From assembly GCF_029227915.1 (NCBI RefSeq), contig NC_079879.1, positions 3,100,001-3,164,000 on the forward strand: a stretch of 64,000 bases of DNA, read 5' to 3'. Positions 45,841 to 56,737 of the stretch are shown here, piece by piece. Within the stretch, counting starts at the first letter, position 1, and every line of letters begins with the position of its first letter. Under the pieces are notes generated by a model that was not told the DNA's origin, did no database searches, and worked only from the letters and a program-made list of their open reading frames with translations. A program made the translations under genes and the position numbers. The stretch is from Hydractinia symbiolongicarpus (taxonomy: Eukaryota; Cnidaria; Hydrozoa; Anthoathecata; Hydractiniidae).

Positions 45841-46597
45841 TTTACCGTATTTAATGTTATATGCGTAAAAGAAACTTATAAGCGTAAAAATAATGTCATA
45901 ATAAAAATCTGATATGCGTGAAAAAAATATATGCGTAAATAAAATCTCATTCCGACTTCAACATCGCGAGAACTAACTTCTTGCCCATGTTGGGATTTTT
46001 TTTAAATAAAAGAGATAAAATGCTGTCTTCAACTAATGTGTATTTTTATTTCTTTCAAAAAGTGACACTATTCACGCGTTCCCGTGCTTCTTTTTGTCAG
46101 CAATCGACAACCGCATTTAAGGTAATTTGCCTGTCGCTTACTACTCTTCATTTGTCTCTATTGAACGTTTGTAAACGCACGTCTTCTTTGTTTCGAAATC
46201 AAGCCACAGACCATATTCCCGAGTTCTTATTGACTAATCAACTTTCGTCAAAGTTTCTGTAACCAGTAAAAAAAAATAAAAACAAGTATCACGTGTATTA
46301 GCGTCTTTTTGCTTGAAAAGTTTTGTATTCTCGTTTGGGTCTTGATTCATTATTAAAAAATAGTAAAGTCCTAAGGACGAGGTTGCAGTACGTCGCCGCT
46401 TCAGACGTAGCCCACTCGCAATCTTGAGAAAAATCAAAGTGGTTGCCAAACATTATTTTTACGCATTTAACATTATTTTTATGCATTCAAAATTATTTTT
46501 ATTATTTTCATTATTTTGTTGATATAACATTACTTTTACGCATTTTTAAAATTTGCAATAACAAAGATTTTTTTATGCACTTATCGACCACGGTAAA
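45841..46597. mobile_element. DNA-transposon-like element with terminal inverted repeats
   Basis: The left end TTTACCGTATTTAATGTTAT and the right end (46597 backwards: TTTACCGTGGTCGATAAGTG) are inverted copies. Subterminal tatgcgtaaaa words recur at the left and their complements (ttttacgcat) at the right. The inner 94-codon frame at 45981-46262 has no recognised domain. It is probably non-autonomous. No clear target duplication was seen. Confidence 0.5.
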
Positions 46598-47339
46598 CAA
46601 GTGAAACTTCAACGAACTACCCGGATTAAAAACAGAAAAAACTAATAATCTAATCAGGAAGTTTCGCACATTCGAACCGTTTTGACTTATTTTCTCCGCA
46701 AATTCGCCATTATCAGGCCTACCTGAGAATTGTCTTAAAACCATATTTTGAGATCGTCATTTTCGCCACTTTCGAGCCGATAAGACTGCAAATAACTACA
46801 AAAAAGTAGTAGTGTTTTTTCAACTTAATATAGCGAAAGCAAAAACATTTTGATAACAGATATTCTGCATCGTAGTAAAAAAAACATTACGGATTTTTGA
46901 CCCCTCAAAACAGACAGTACCTTTATGTCGAGACGTTTTTTTAGGTGTTGCGTAAAGGTTAACCCTTAAAAAAAAAGAGTGACGTGCATGTTAAACAAAC
47001 GGGAACCATCAAGGATGCGATTTCTCAGATATTTTCTATGTAAGAAATGCGTTATTAGAATAATGTATTTCATATAAGAATTCTTTCCCTACCAAGTTAT
47101 GCGCATGTCAAGAGATACAAGGTTTCAAAATTTTAGCATAAATAATTTCTTTCCTGAAATAACTTATGTACTTCACACACTCACACAACTGCTGAACTTG
47201 GTAAATGGACAAAAAGATATGCCTGTAACTTATAAGTTTTTCATAAGACTCAATAAAGGTCGGAAGAGATCTCACGTAGCAAACACAAAATAAATTCGTC
47301 TAAAAAAAAAAACTAATTAAAAAGTTAAATTACAAGATG
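46598..47339. other. Intergenic, nothing supported
   Basis: Short open frames only, with no motif or splice context. Confidence 0.4.
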
Positions 47340-47823
47340 CAGTAGCACCTCAATTTTTAAACTCACAAGGGATCGAGAAAAAGGGTTGAAAAATCGGGGT
47401 TTCGAGAAATTGAGGGTAGCCCAAAAAGCAAATAAAAAACAAGTCAGTATAATAAATGTAATGTTTGGGTGACCGGGAAAGCTCTGAAGGTGACGGCTTA
47501 GGCTTAAAAATACCCAGTATTTTTATGTTAAAAGACATGTAGAATTTGTATTTGTAGATATACTCGCTAAAAAAACTTAGCAAACATTCATAACATTTAT
47601 TACAGTATTAAATACCTTTATCGTCATCACAACAATGCGTTTGCAAAAATAAGTTTTCTTCGATGCTTTTTCCAAGAAAATTTTTTTGAAAACTCGGAGA
47701 ATTCGAATAGCAATCCTGGTTAAAACATCAGGCTTTGTTTATGCAAGGTTAAGGGACCGCAAGAAAAGTTCGAAAAATCAGGGAATTTACAAAATCCGGT
47801 GTTCGAAAATCCACACTCAACTG
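47340..47823. mobile_element. Pogo-like MITE
   Basis: The left end CAGTAGCACCTC and the right end (complement CAGTTGAGTGTGG) form short inverted termini. The flanks inside hold tcgagaaattgagg and ttcgaaaaatcaggg words, similar to the CAGTTGACTCTC end of the pogo-like remnant at 26.8 kb. There is no transposase. Confidence 0.35.
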
Positions 47824-47953
47824 ATTTCAGATAATGCTAAATATTTATCCGGAGTCCCGTCAAAATATTACCTTAGTTTTGGTCATGAAAAGTTTAGAGA
47901 ACTTCGTGATGATAAAAATTTAAATATTTACAAAGTATGAATACACCAATGAT

Positions 47954-50900
47954 TCACAAATGATAAGGGTTGTACGTGATCCAATGAGCTTTTTGATCGC
48001 TACCACGATCTTTTTGGCCTGACGTAAACAAACTCTTATAGACTTTGCTTTTTGTATGGTCTATCACATCTTCATCACAAGATTTTTCGTTACTTTTTCT
48101 TTTGTTTGCTTTTTTCGAGTGGGTTTTCACTTCCCCATTCACAGAAGTCTTGCGTTTTATTTCCCCACTTGCAGAAGTAGATTTTAAACCTATCGCTGCT
48201 GGAGGAGCAGGCATCTTGAATCCGTTTTGAGCCGTAGAGAGAGAACCATTAGTGGCTTTAGTTTCTTCTTTCAAGTTTTTACTTTTCTTCTCCTTTTTTA
48301 CTTTACGAAGTGCTTTCATTTTTTCTCGTCTGTTCTTCATGTTCGTTTCCATATGTTCCACATCTTCGCCATCTGGATTTAGCACAATGATATCATCCTT
48401 CGAAAACTTCTCCCCGCATTTATGACAAAGTTCAGTCTCCACTTCCTTCAATGCTCTTTCAGATAACACGCAACCACATGTCCAAATTGCACAAAACTTG
48501 TATTTACCGTTCATTTCCAAACCTGTTGAATATGATAAAAAATTATGGTGCTTTTATGGCTACTTAATTGTCAAAAATTTCACGATTCAAGAAAGCTCCG
48601 GATTTTTGCATTTTTGCAGAATTAAATAACGCTGTTGACTAAATTCATTAAATTTAATGAATTTTGCGAGAATTTATTAACGCGGATGATAAACAATAAA
48701 ATTGAGCCGAACCTTTTTGTATAATTTCAGATTTAGAATTTCTTATTTACCATTGAATATTAATACCTTAAGAGTTTATAGGAATCATAATCAGAAGTTT
48801 TGAGAAATTTAACTTTAGAAAGCGAGAACATCGCGGAATTAATTTTCCCGGTTTGTAAAAAAAAAAAAATGATAATTTGAAGAGTTTATATATAATGTGA
48901 AACAATTAAAAGAGAGTGTGGAAACTTGGATAAAACTTGCTTAAATCTCAGCTTAACAAAAATTTCATGCTACAAAAGTTAAAAAAAAAACTAAAAAAAA
49001 GTAAACGCAGATAATACAAAATTAACACATAAAGGAGATTAACTGACAATCTGCTCGTCTCAACTTTAAAACAACTTACCGACGACAGGACACACGTATT
49101 TTGATGTGTGGGTATCATAATACTGGTCAGCTAACTCCGACGAACGCTTTGCAAAACTGTTGTTTTCTGTCAAATTCAACTGCTTCACATCCTTTAAATT
49201 TCTGATATGTTGAGCACTGGTGCAGATTGTACGATCAAGAAGAAATTCAATAACAGATTCTTTGCTAAAAATAGATTTATTTACATTTCCATTTTTTTCT
49301 TAAAAAAATAAGGTAATAAACCCATAATTGTACCTTATTGGCGTTTTTTTACGCCAGCCCTTTTTACGCTGCTACTTGAGAAATTCAGTGTAACGCCACT
49401 TAATCCTGTGTTTTACGCCGCTCTAATTGGAAGGTTAATGAGTGAATTAAAGCTCCTAAGGATTTTTAGTTTTCTTAAACAACACCTTATATATTTGCAC
49501 AAGATCTGTTGTTTCTTGACACTGATCCTTCCCATTGTGCGACTTGACTTCTAACAAACGTTCTTTATATGCTTTACCTTTTTCTTCTTCTGGAGGATTC
49601 CATATACAGAAAGTAACATACAAATCTTGACAGTTCTCTTGGTATGTGTTCAACTGTGACGTCACCAATACTATCGAATTGACTAATTGTAATCTTGCAA
49701 CAATACGTGTCAATATGACGTTACTTGCTAGTATAATTTTATGTTTTTCTAAGTTGCTTCTCTTATACATGATAGTCTCTACTAACATACGAATCTATTT
49801 CAACCTCCTAATATTTCGGTTAATAAGAGTGCCAAATGCTACGCCACAGGAAGGTATAAGATTGGTTTGCGGAGCAAGTTCTGCAGCTCTTAAACCTATT
49901 CCTAGGTTAAAAAAAGACGATTTCTTACACGACGTAAAGTAGATGTCCGGCTCAGTAAACCCTCGTCATGCAAGATGGATTATTAACTGTATCAGCATCT
50001 AATTGTTGATCTTCTATCTAGGCGATTACTAATAAGAATCACTTGGTGGTGGGGTTTTAATTGTGTTGAACCAGTATCATTGGTAATTCGTTGTGTTTAG
50101 TCAGAGTGGTGTTCAATAGTGTTGAGTTGAATCAATCACACTCATTTAGCGTTGCGTTATACACAGAAAGAACTAGTGCGAAGATAACCTACAGGTTAGT
50201 CTTATATATATATTCCTATTTAACAATGGTAGCAGAGGAATAAAAGTGAAATGTCAAAAAGTTGGGTCCCCCCACCATCATTAGACAAAGAGACGAGTTA
50301 CAAAGATTGGAAAAAAGAAGTGCAAATATGGCAAGCACTGACAGAAATAAAGGAAGAAAAACAATGGTCAGCTATATTCATGGGCTTAAGAGGGAAAGCT
50401 AAAGAATTAGTTCTAGAATTAGACATTGGACAGATAAGTGCAGCAACTGGAGTAAAAGCCATTACTAACAGATTGGACAAAATATATTTAAAAGATGAGA
50501 ATCAAACTGCTTACCTAGCTTATGAAACCTTTGAAAGATTTAAGCGACCGCCTGAGATGAGTATGAATGACTATCTTATAGAGTTTGAACGGTTATACCA
50601 TAAGATCCAAGGACATAATATGGTACTTCCTGATGGAGTGTTGGCATATAGAGTTCTACAAAGTGGCAACCTTACACCAGAGCAGCAACAGTTAGCAAGA
50701 GCAACTTTAAATTAACTACGGTATGATGCAATGGTACGGCAGTTAAAGAAAATATTTGGGGATACGGTGGCCTCATTAGGAACAAATACTGAAGTAAAGA
50801 TAGAACGAGTTCTTCAGGCAAGTGCAGATACAATTGAGCAAAATTACGTCACTCAAAGAGGGGGATATCAACGCTCAAGGTTTAGAAGAGGAAGACCTGC

Positions 50901-53900
50901 AACTGCTTCAAATCAGAGATATGCAGGAAGAAAAACCAGACCCAACAATAGAAGAATGAATCCATCCGATCAATCTGGAAGTCCATCAAGATGCAATATT
51001 TGCCAATCTATATATCACTGGGCTTCAAACTGTCCACACTCTTATGATAACCAGGAACCTGAGGATGTTAGAAAAGATGACAGTCATTCTAAGGTTACGT
51101 TTTTTGCAAAAATCAGAGAAGATGAAATGCAATCTCTGGTCGGCGAAACTCTGTCATGTGCAGTTTTAGACTGTGGTTGCACAAAGACCGTTTGTGGTAA
51201 TACTTGGTATCAATGTTTTATTGATAATCTTGAAAATGATAGATTGCCCGAAGAGCATCCCAGCCAAATAAGATTTAAATTTGGAGATAGTGAAGCAGTT
51301 TGTTCTATGAAAAGAGTGTTCTTACCTGTAATTATTGGCTCAAAAGAAGTTTATCTGGAGACAGAAATTGTCCCAAACGAAATTCCTTTGTTACTGAGTC
51401 AAGCTTCCATGAAAAAAGCAGAGGCAGTTTTAGATTTTATCAACGATTCGGTTACAATGTTTGGAGAATACCATCCTTTAAAATTTACCACTACAGGTCA
51501 TTATTGCATACCTTTGAACAACAACATAATAGAGATGGTTGGAAAGAAACATGACCACTTGTTACCCCAGGTTGCCTTTGTTTGTGCAAGTACAAAATCA
51601 AGAAAAAGTAAGATTATCAAACTTCATCGTCAATTTTGCCATCCAAGTGCTGAAAAATTAAAATCTCTCATCAAAGCATCTAACTCCTTCTTAAATGACC
51701 GAAGTGAAGTTATGAAAGTCATCGATGAAGTATCAAACTCTTGTGAAGTGTGCATCAAATACAGAAAACCAAGACCGCGCCCTATTGTTGGCTTACCAAT
51801 GTCATCAGAATTTAACCAGTGTGTGGCTCTAGATCTTGTGCAACTTTCGCAATCATTATGGTTTATCCATATCATAGATGTTTTTACCAGATTTTCATCA
51901 GCAAAATTGTAATAACAGATATTATCTTTGAAATTTGGTTAGCCCGATTTGGTCAACCAAGGAAGTTTCTAGCTGATAATGGTGGAGAATTTGTTAACAA
52001 AGTGTATGAAGAAATGTGTGAGCAGTCTAACATCAGGTTTTCAACAACTGCAGCTGAAAGTCCTTGGTCAAATGGACTATGTGAACGACACAATGGTATG
52101 ATTAAGGAAATGCTGAAAAAAATTATTGAAGACACAAAATGTACACACAATCGGGCACTATTCTGGGCTATAAGTGCAAAGAATTCTTTATCAAACAACA
52201 AGGGATTCTCACCAAATCAACTTGTTTATGGTAAAAATCACGACTATCCCTGCATCCTCACTGATCATTTGCCAGCTATGAATGACACAGTTTCAAGCAA
52301 AACCGTGGCCCATAACCTTGCTGTAATGCATGCATCACGAAGAGCCTTTATAGCAGCAGAGTCTTCTGAGCGTATACGAAGAGCATTGAGACATAATGTT
52401 CAGTGTTACAATGATGAGCGATATATCAATGGAGATAGAGTTTTTTATAAGAGAAAAGACAGTGAAAAATGGCATGGACCAGGCACTGCAATTGGACAGG
52501 AGAATAAGCAAGTCCTTGTAAAACATGGTGGAAGTTATGTTAGAGTACACATGTGTCGCTTGCAGAAGTTGGACCAAGTTTTGCATTCACAAAAACCTTT
52601 ACAAGACACGGAAAGGAGTACTGAAGTGACAACTACACAAGTGAACAATTGCATTCCGCTTGAACGCGATGATGTTTTTGGTGAATATGTTGGTGCAGAT
52701 GATTTTGACAGTAACAATACAGAAGAACCAGAAAATGAGAAAACAACAAATTTACAAACAACAAAAGAAACAACATCAGACGGTGCCTCAATGAATGAAA
52801 CAACAACACACAAGATATCAACAAATGAAATCACAACCAATCGAAATGTTAGCAATTCGTCAACAGTCCAAGGAATTTCAAAGTTGAAGACAAAAATCAT
52901 TTACAAGCTAACTCCCGACAGTGAATGGACAAGGGGATTAGTCCACAGCAGAGCAGGAAAAGTGAGCAGAAAAGGAAAAGAAGGCAGACAGTATGGTAGC
53001 TGTTTAAATGTCCAAAATGAAGACACAGGTGAAATAAATTGGTTAGATTTCAAAAGATGTGTGAGTGACTGGCAACCTGTTGTTGAGACAAACGAAACTG
53101 AAGAAGTACTATTATCGACTCAAGCAACTGTTACAGATGAGGTCCTAAATGCAAAGTATGAAGAATTAGCCAATTGGGAAGACAACAAAGTTTTCTCCAC
53201 CATAGAAGATAAGGGTCAATCTACAATATCCACAAGATGGGTGGTCACAACAAAGAATATAGAGGGATACAAAACAGTTAAAGCTCGTTTGGTCATAAGA
53301 GGTTTTGAAGAAGAAGAGGTCAAAAATCTGACTAAGGACTCCCCAACTTTTTCAAAAGAAAGTCTTCGCATTGTACTTACGATGTTAGCAACCTATGAAT
53401 GGGAATGTCACACCTTAGATGTCAAGACGGCATTTCTTCAAGGCAACCAGATTGACAGAGAGGTTATCATAAAGCCCCAAAGGAAGCAAATACAACAGGT
53501 GTGTTCTGGAAACTAAATAAAGTTGTATACGGCCTTGCTGATGCTTCAAGAGCTTGGTATCTACGTGTGAAGGAAGAACTAATCGGCTTGGGGTTGAGAA
53601 TGTCTTTATTTGATGAAGCATTATTTTATTGGATTCAAGATGACTGCTGCCAAGGACTGATTGTAATACATGTTGATGATTTTCTATGGGGAGGATCCCA
53701 TGATTTTCAAGTGAAGGTCATTTCGCCTATCAGAGAAACTTATCTCATTGGATCTGAAGATTACTCCAATTTCAAATATGTTGGTGTCAATATACAACAA
53801 TCTAATGGTTTAATTAACTATGACCAAAAGAACTATGTGGCAGGTATGGAACTGGTCAAGATTCAAAACACAACAGACAGACATCGTCAACTATCACATA

Positions 53901-56124
53901 AAGAACAATCAAACTTCCGATGTATATGTGGGCAACTAAACTGGATGTCATCGCAATCAAGGCCTGGCATTTCATTTGATGTGTGCCAGCTAAGCACAAA
54001 ACTAAACTGTGCAGTAGTTGATGATGTCATGAGAGCCAATAAAGTGGTAAAGAAGTTGAAATTGGATCCCAACATTTTCTTGAAATTTTGGAAACTTAAG
54101 CTTCCATTACAACTGATCTTATATCCTGATGTTTCATTTGGGAACCTTCAAGATGGCAGCTCTCAAAGTGGAATTTTTATTTTCCTGAAAGGTGTTGAGA
54201 ATCTTATGGCACCTATCACATGGCAGTCTAAAAAGATTAAGAGAGTTGCGCATAGCACTCTTGCTGCTGAGACACTAGCTCTTGTTAATGGTATTGATAC
54301 ATGCATATGGGTGAAGAATGTGATAAATGAAGTGTTGAATACTAATCTAGAAGGCATCTTATGTCATACAGATAACAAATCATTGTTTGAAGCTGCCCAT
54401 TCAACAAAATCTTTGGAAGACAAACGGTTAAGGGTTGATATGGCTTCCCTTAGACAGAGTATCAATTAGAAAGAGATTGAATTGAAGTGGATTTCTACCA
54501 AACATCAGTTAGCAGACGTGTTAACAAAACAAGGAGCAAATAGCACACTCTTAATGAATGTGCTACAGAGGGGTCATGAAGAATAATAGTGACCAATTAA
54601 ATGTTGAGTTATGAAAATTTGAATATTGTGTTCAAAAATTAAGTTTTTTTGAGCTTTTATCTTTTAGAATTTTTATGTTTAAATTCCACACAAGTAATCA
54701 CACGAAGAAAGAGAGATACATGTAGTGATGACTTAACCAAGACTAGTACAGTAGAGGGTTTTGATGAAAAGCCAGTTTTGCCCCTAGACCACTGTACTAA
54801 GCGAGTAGGAGTCGCTATAAATTCCTCTCAACATTCGAATAACCAACTGAACGCCAAACAGAAAGAAAATAGAGGGATTGTTGATCTTCTATCTAGGCGA
54901 TTACTAATAAGAATCACTTGGTTATGGGGTTTTAATTGTGTTGAACCAGTATCATTGGTAATTCGTTGTGTTTAGTCAGAGTGGTGTTCAATAGTGTTGA
55001 GTTGAATCAATCACACTCATTTAGCGTTGCGTTATACACAGAAAGAACTATTGCGAAGATAACCTACAGGTTAGTCTTATATATATATTCCTAATTAACA
55101 CTAATGAGTTCTAAAACGCTCACTCAAGGTTATTTCCGAAACAAATACATTTGTGAGGCCCTTACTGCAACAAAAATCATTTAAGCATATCAAGGTGATT
55201 CGTAATGCCACTTATTAAAAGAACTGTTGTAAAAGACCTTAAAAATGCATGTGAAAAAAAACTGTAATATAGGTTGGTCAATAACAGATTTGAGGGTTTA
55301 AAAATTAACACTGCTCTTTAAAAAAAATCCATATTCATAGTCCTTTTTCTTTATGTCAGCTATTATTCCAACTAGTAAAAATTAACGCCACTTAAGGGCG
55401 GCGTAATTAAGATTGGTAATCAATTTTCAATATTACTAAAACAGTAAACAAAATAAATTTAATCCCATTTTATAGATTTATAGAATAAAATTTATAGATT
55501 GAAACTAAATTTCTGTAGCCAAGCATTTAATAAATTTTAAAAATCTATAACAATTTTTTTGCAAATTTTAAAACTTTAGAGTTAACACATTAAACTTGCA
55601 TCTTGAAAAAGCATCGTGCATTAACAAAAATGTAGTCCTTTTATTGTTAATCAAGGACTGAAAATGTGGATAGTTAGGGCAGAGAAATCTAACAGTTCTA
55701 ACAGATATTAAAAAGTCCAGGCAATGCTTTTTTAAAAAGAATTTCCCCCCAAAAGTTAAATCTTTATTCAATTGGAAAAAGTGAATTTTTAAAAAATTCT
55801 TAAATAACTGACTCAAAAAAAAGTTCTTTAACAAAAACAAATTTAAAAAATGCATAAAAATTACTTCCTATAATATGTAAGAACCAACACATCATTTAAT
55901 AAAGCATGATAAAGTTCAGTACAAGTATTCATAAAAGATAAAAAGATATACCTGTATAATTTCCCCAATTCACAAGTCATTATAGGTGTTGTTAATGCTT
56001 GCTGACTTATTGTGCAATTTGACCACTTGGCACTTCTATCCATATCTTTGTCTTTTTGTTCCGGTCTTTTGGCAGTTTTAACCAACTCATGTCGTTTCGG
56101 AATTGTACCACCATCGCAACCCAT
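47954..56124 (-). CDS. RTF2: Replication termination factor 2 homologue
   Basis: Three exons: 56124-55952, 49264-49080 and 48522-47954, joined in phase to 308 residues (human about 306). The protein begins with the invariant MGCDGGTIPKRHELVK. Exon 1 ends in CELGKLYS, and exon 2 follows with KESVIEFLLDRTICT, LADQYYDTHT and YVCPVV. Exon 3 has GLEMNGKYKFC, the paired-cysteine RING-like zinc fold (CGCVLSERALKEVETELCHKCG), a lysine-rich tail, and the C-terminal VYKSLFTS and HWITYNPYHL. RTF2 acts at stalled replication forks; in animals it is removed by DDI1/2 and the proteasome and affects RNase H2 recruitment. Intron 1 is 6.7 kb and contains a complete Copia-type element in the opposite orientation. 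A second such element starts 300 bp upstream of the start codon. Confidence 0.95.
50004..50225 (+). repeat. 5' LTR of element 1
   Basis: 222 bp, TGTTGATC...TTAACA, with TG/CA ends. It differs from the 3' LTR at four positions by eye (about 98% identity). A TATATATATATT stretch near its end could serve as a core promoter. Confidence 0.93.
50227..50238 (+). promoter_or_regulatory. Primer-binding site, initiator tRNA-Met type
   Basis: TGGTAGCAGAGG begins one base after the LTR and matches the complement of the usual initiator tRNA-Met 3' end. The second Copia element uses the same word. Confidence 0.8.
50251..54586 (+). pseudogene. Copia gag-pol, element 1, four breaks
   Basis: Gag starts at ATG 50251 (UBN2/DUF4219-like, KDWKKEVQIWQAL). 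A zinc knuckle C-x2-C-x4-H-x4-C follows (CNICQSIYHWASNC, about 50995). Protease has LDCGCTKTVCG, so the usual D-S/T-G triad reads D-C-G. The preintegrase HRQFCHP...CEVC is next, then integrase with its D, D and E positions in DLVQL, ADNGGEF and ESPWSNGLCERHN. Reverse transcriptase contains LDVKTAFLQG and HVDDFLWGG, and RNase H contains AAETLAL and HTDNKSLFEA. Breaks: TAA at 50713-50715; a small frame-changing deletion near 51900-51915; a one-base loss in a C run near 53475; TAG at 54467-54469. All other segments stay readable. Confidence 0.88.
54879..55100 (+). repeat. 3' LTR of element 1
   Basis: Same 222-bp length as the 5' LTR and followed directly by CTAAT, the second copy of the target duplication. 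Confidence 0.93.
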
Positions 56125-56424
56125 GTTGTTAATTATAATTCTAAAATTACAATATAGTCAACTAAGTTCAACATTTGCTGGTAGTTGCAGATATATTTGC
56201 ACAAACGAATGCCAAAGACTTGTGCAAACACACACCTCAAAAAGAATCAAAAAATATAACAATGAAAAATGCTGTTAATTTTATTGGCTGGAATCTTAAT
56301 CTACACACTTTTTTAAAGAATAGGCTTTCTTATACAATATTAAAGTTGAGAATAGGTTTAAATTAAGAATATCAAAAGAATATATCCTGGTTCCACTTTT
56401 TGTTTTAGATTTATAAAATTTTAT
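56125..56424. promoter_or_regulatory. RTF2 5' flank, the only non-transposon promoter space
   Basis: Only 300 bp separate the RTF2 start codon from the 5' LTR of the second Copia element. The RTF2 promoter must lie here or within the element. No core motif stands out. Confidence 0.45.
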
Positions 56425-56538
56425 TGTTGATATTGCGATTTGTGTTAATTCTGTTGTTATCTTTCAGTAACCAATACAATAGTATTAGAGACTGGTGAAG
56501 CCTTCAAGTTACCTCATCAAGGTAAGAATCAATTAACA
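56425..56538 (+). repeat. 5' LTR of element 2
   Basis: 114 bp, TGTTGATATTG...CAATTAACA. It differs from the 3' LTR at one position by eye (caatagTatt against caatagAatt). Confidence 0.92.
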
Positions 56539-56737
56539 ATGGTAGCAGAGTTAAAAGGTACAGATCAACTGGCCTGGTATTTATGATCATTGTGCGAGTG
56601 ACATTTGAGTTGAAAGAAAGCAATTGAGGGCACACACCCGGATGTGTTCCTTGAGGTAAGAGAGATAACTTTCCCTTTTGTTGGCTATTTGTTGACACGT
56701 ATGTATGCAAAGCAATTGATGAAGTAGTTTGTGAACA

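Larger units (their letters stand above)
49999..55105 (+). mobile_element. Complete Copia-type LTR retrotransposon in RTF2 intron 1
   Basis: The element spans 50004-55100 with two 222-bp LTRs and is flanked by the 5-bp target duplication CTAAT (49999-50003 and 55101-55105). A primer-binding site complementary to the 3' end of initiator tRNA-Met lies next to the 5' LTR. A purine-rich tract (gaaagaaaatagaggga) precedes the 3' LTR. Gene order is gag, protease, integrase, reverse transcriptase, RNase H, which is the Copia/Pseudoviridae order. It runs antisense to RTF2. The reading frame is broken in four places, so this copy is not autonomous. Confidence 0.95.

Noticed and set aside
48045-48230. 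Plus-strand ORF over RTF2 exon 3
   Set aside because: It is a shadow of the lysine-rich RTF2 coding sequence.
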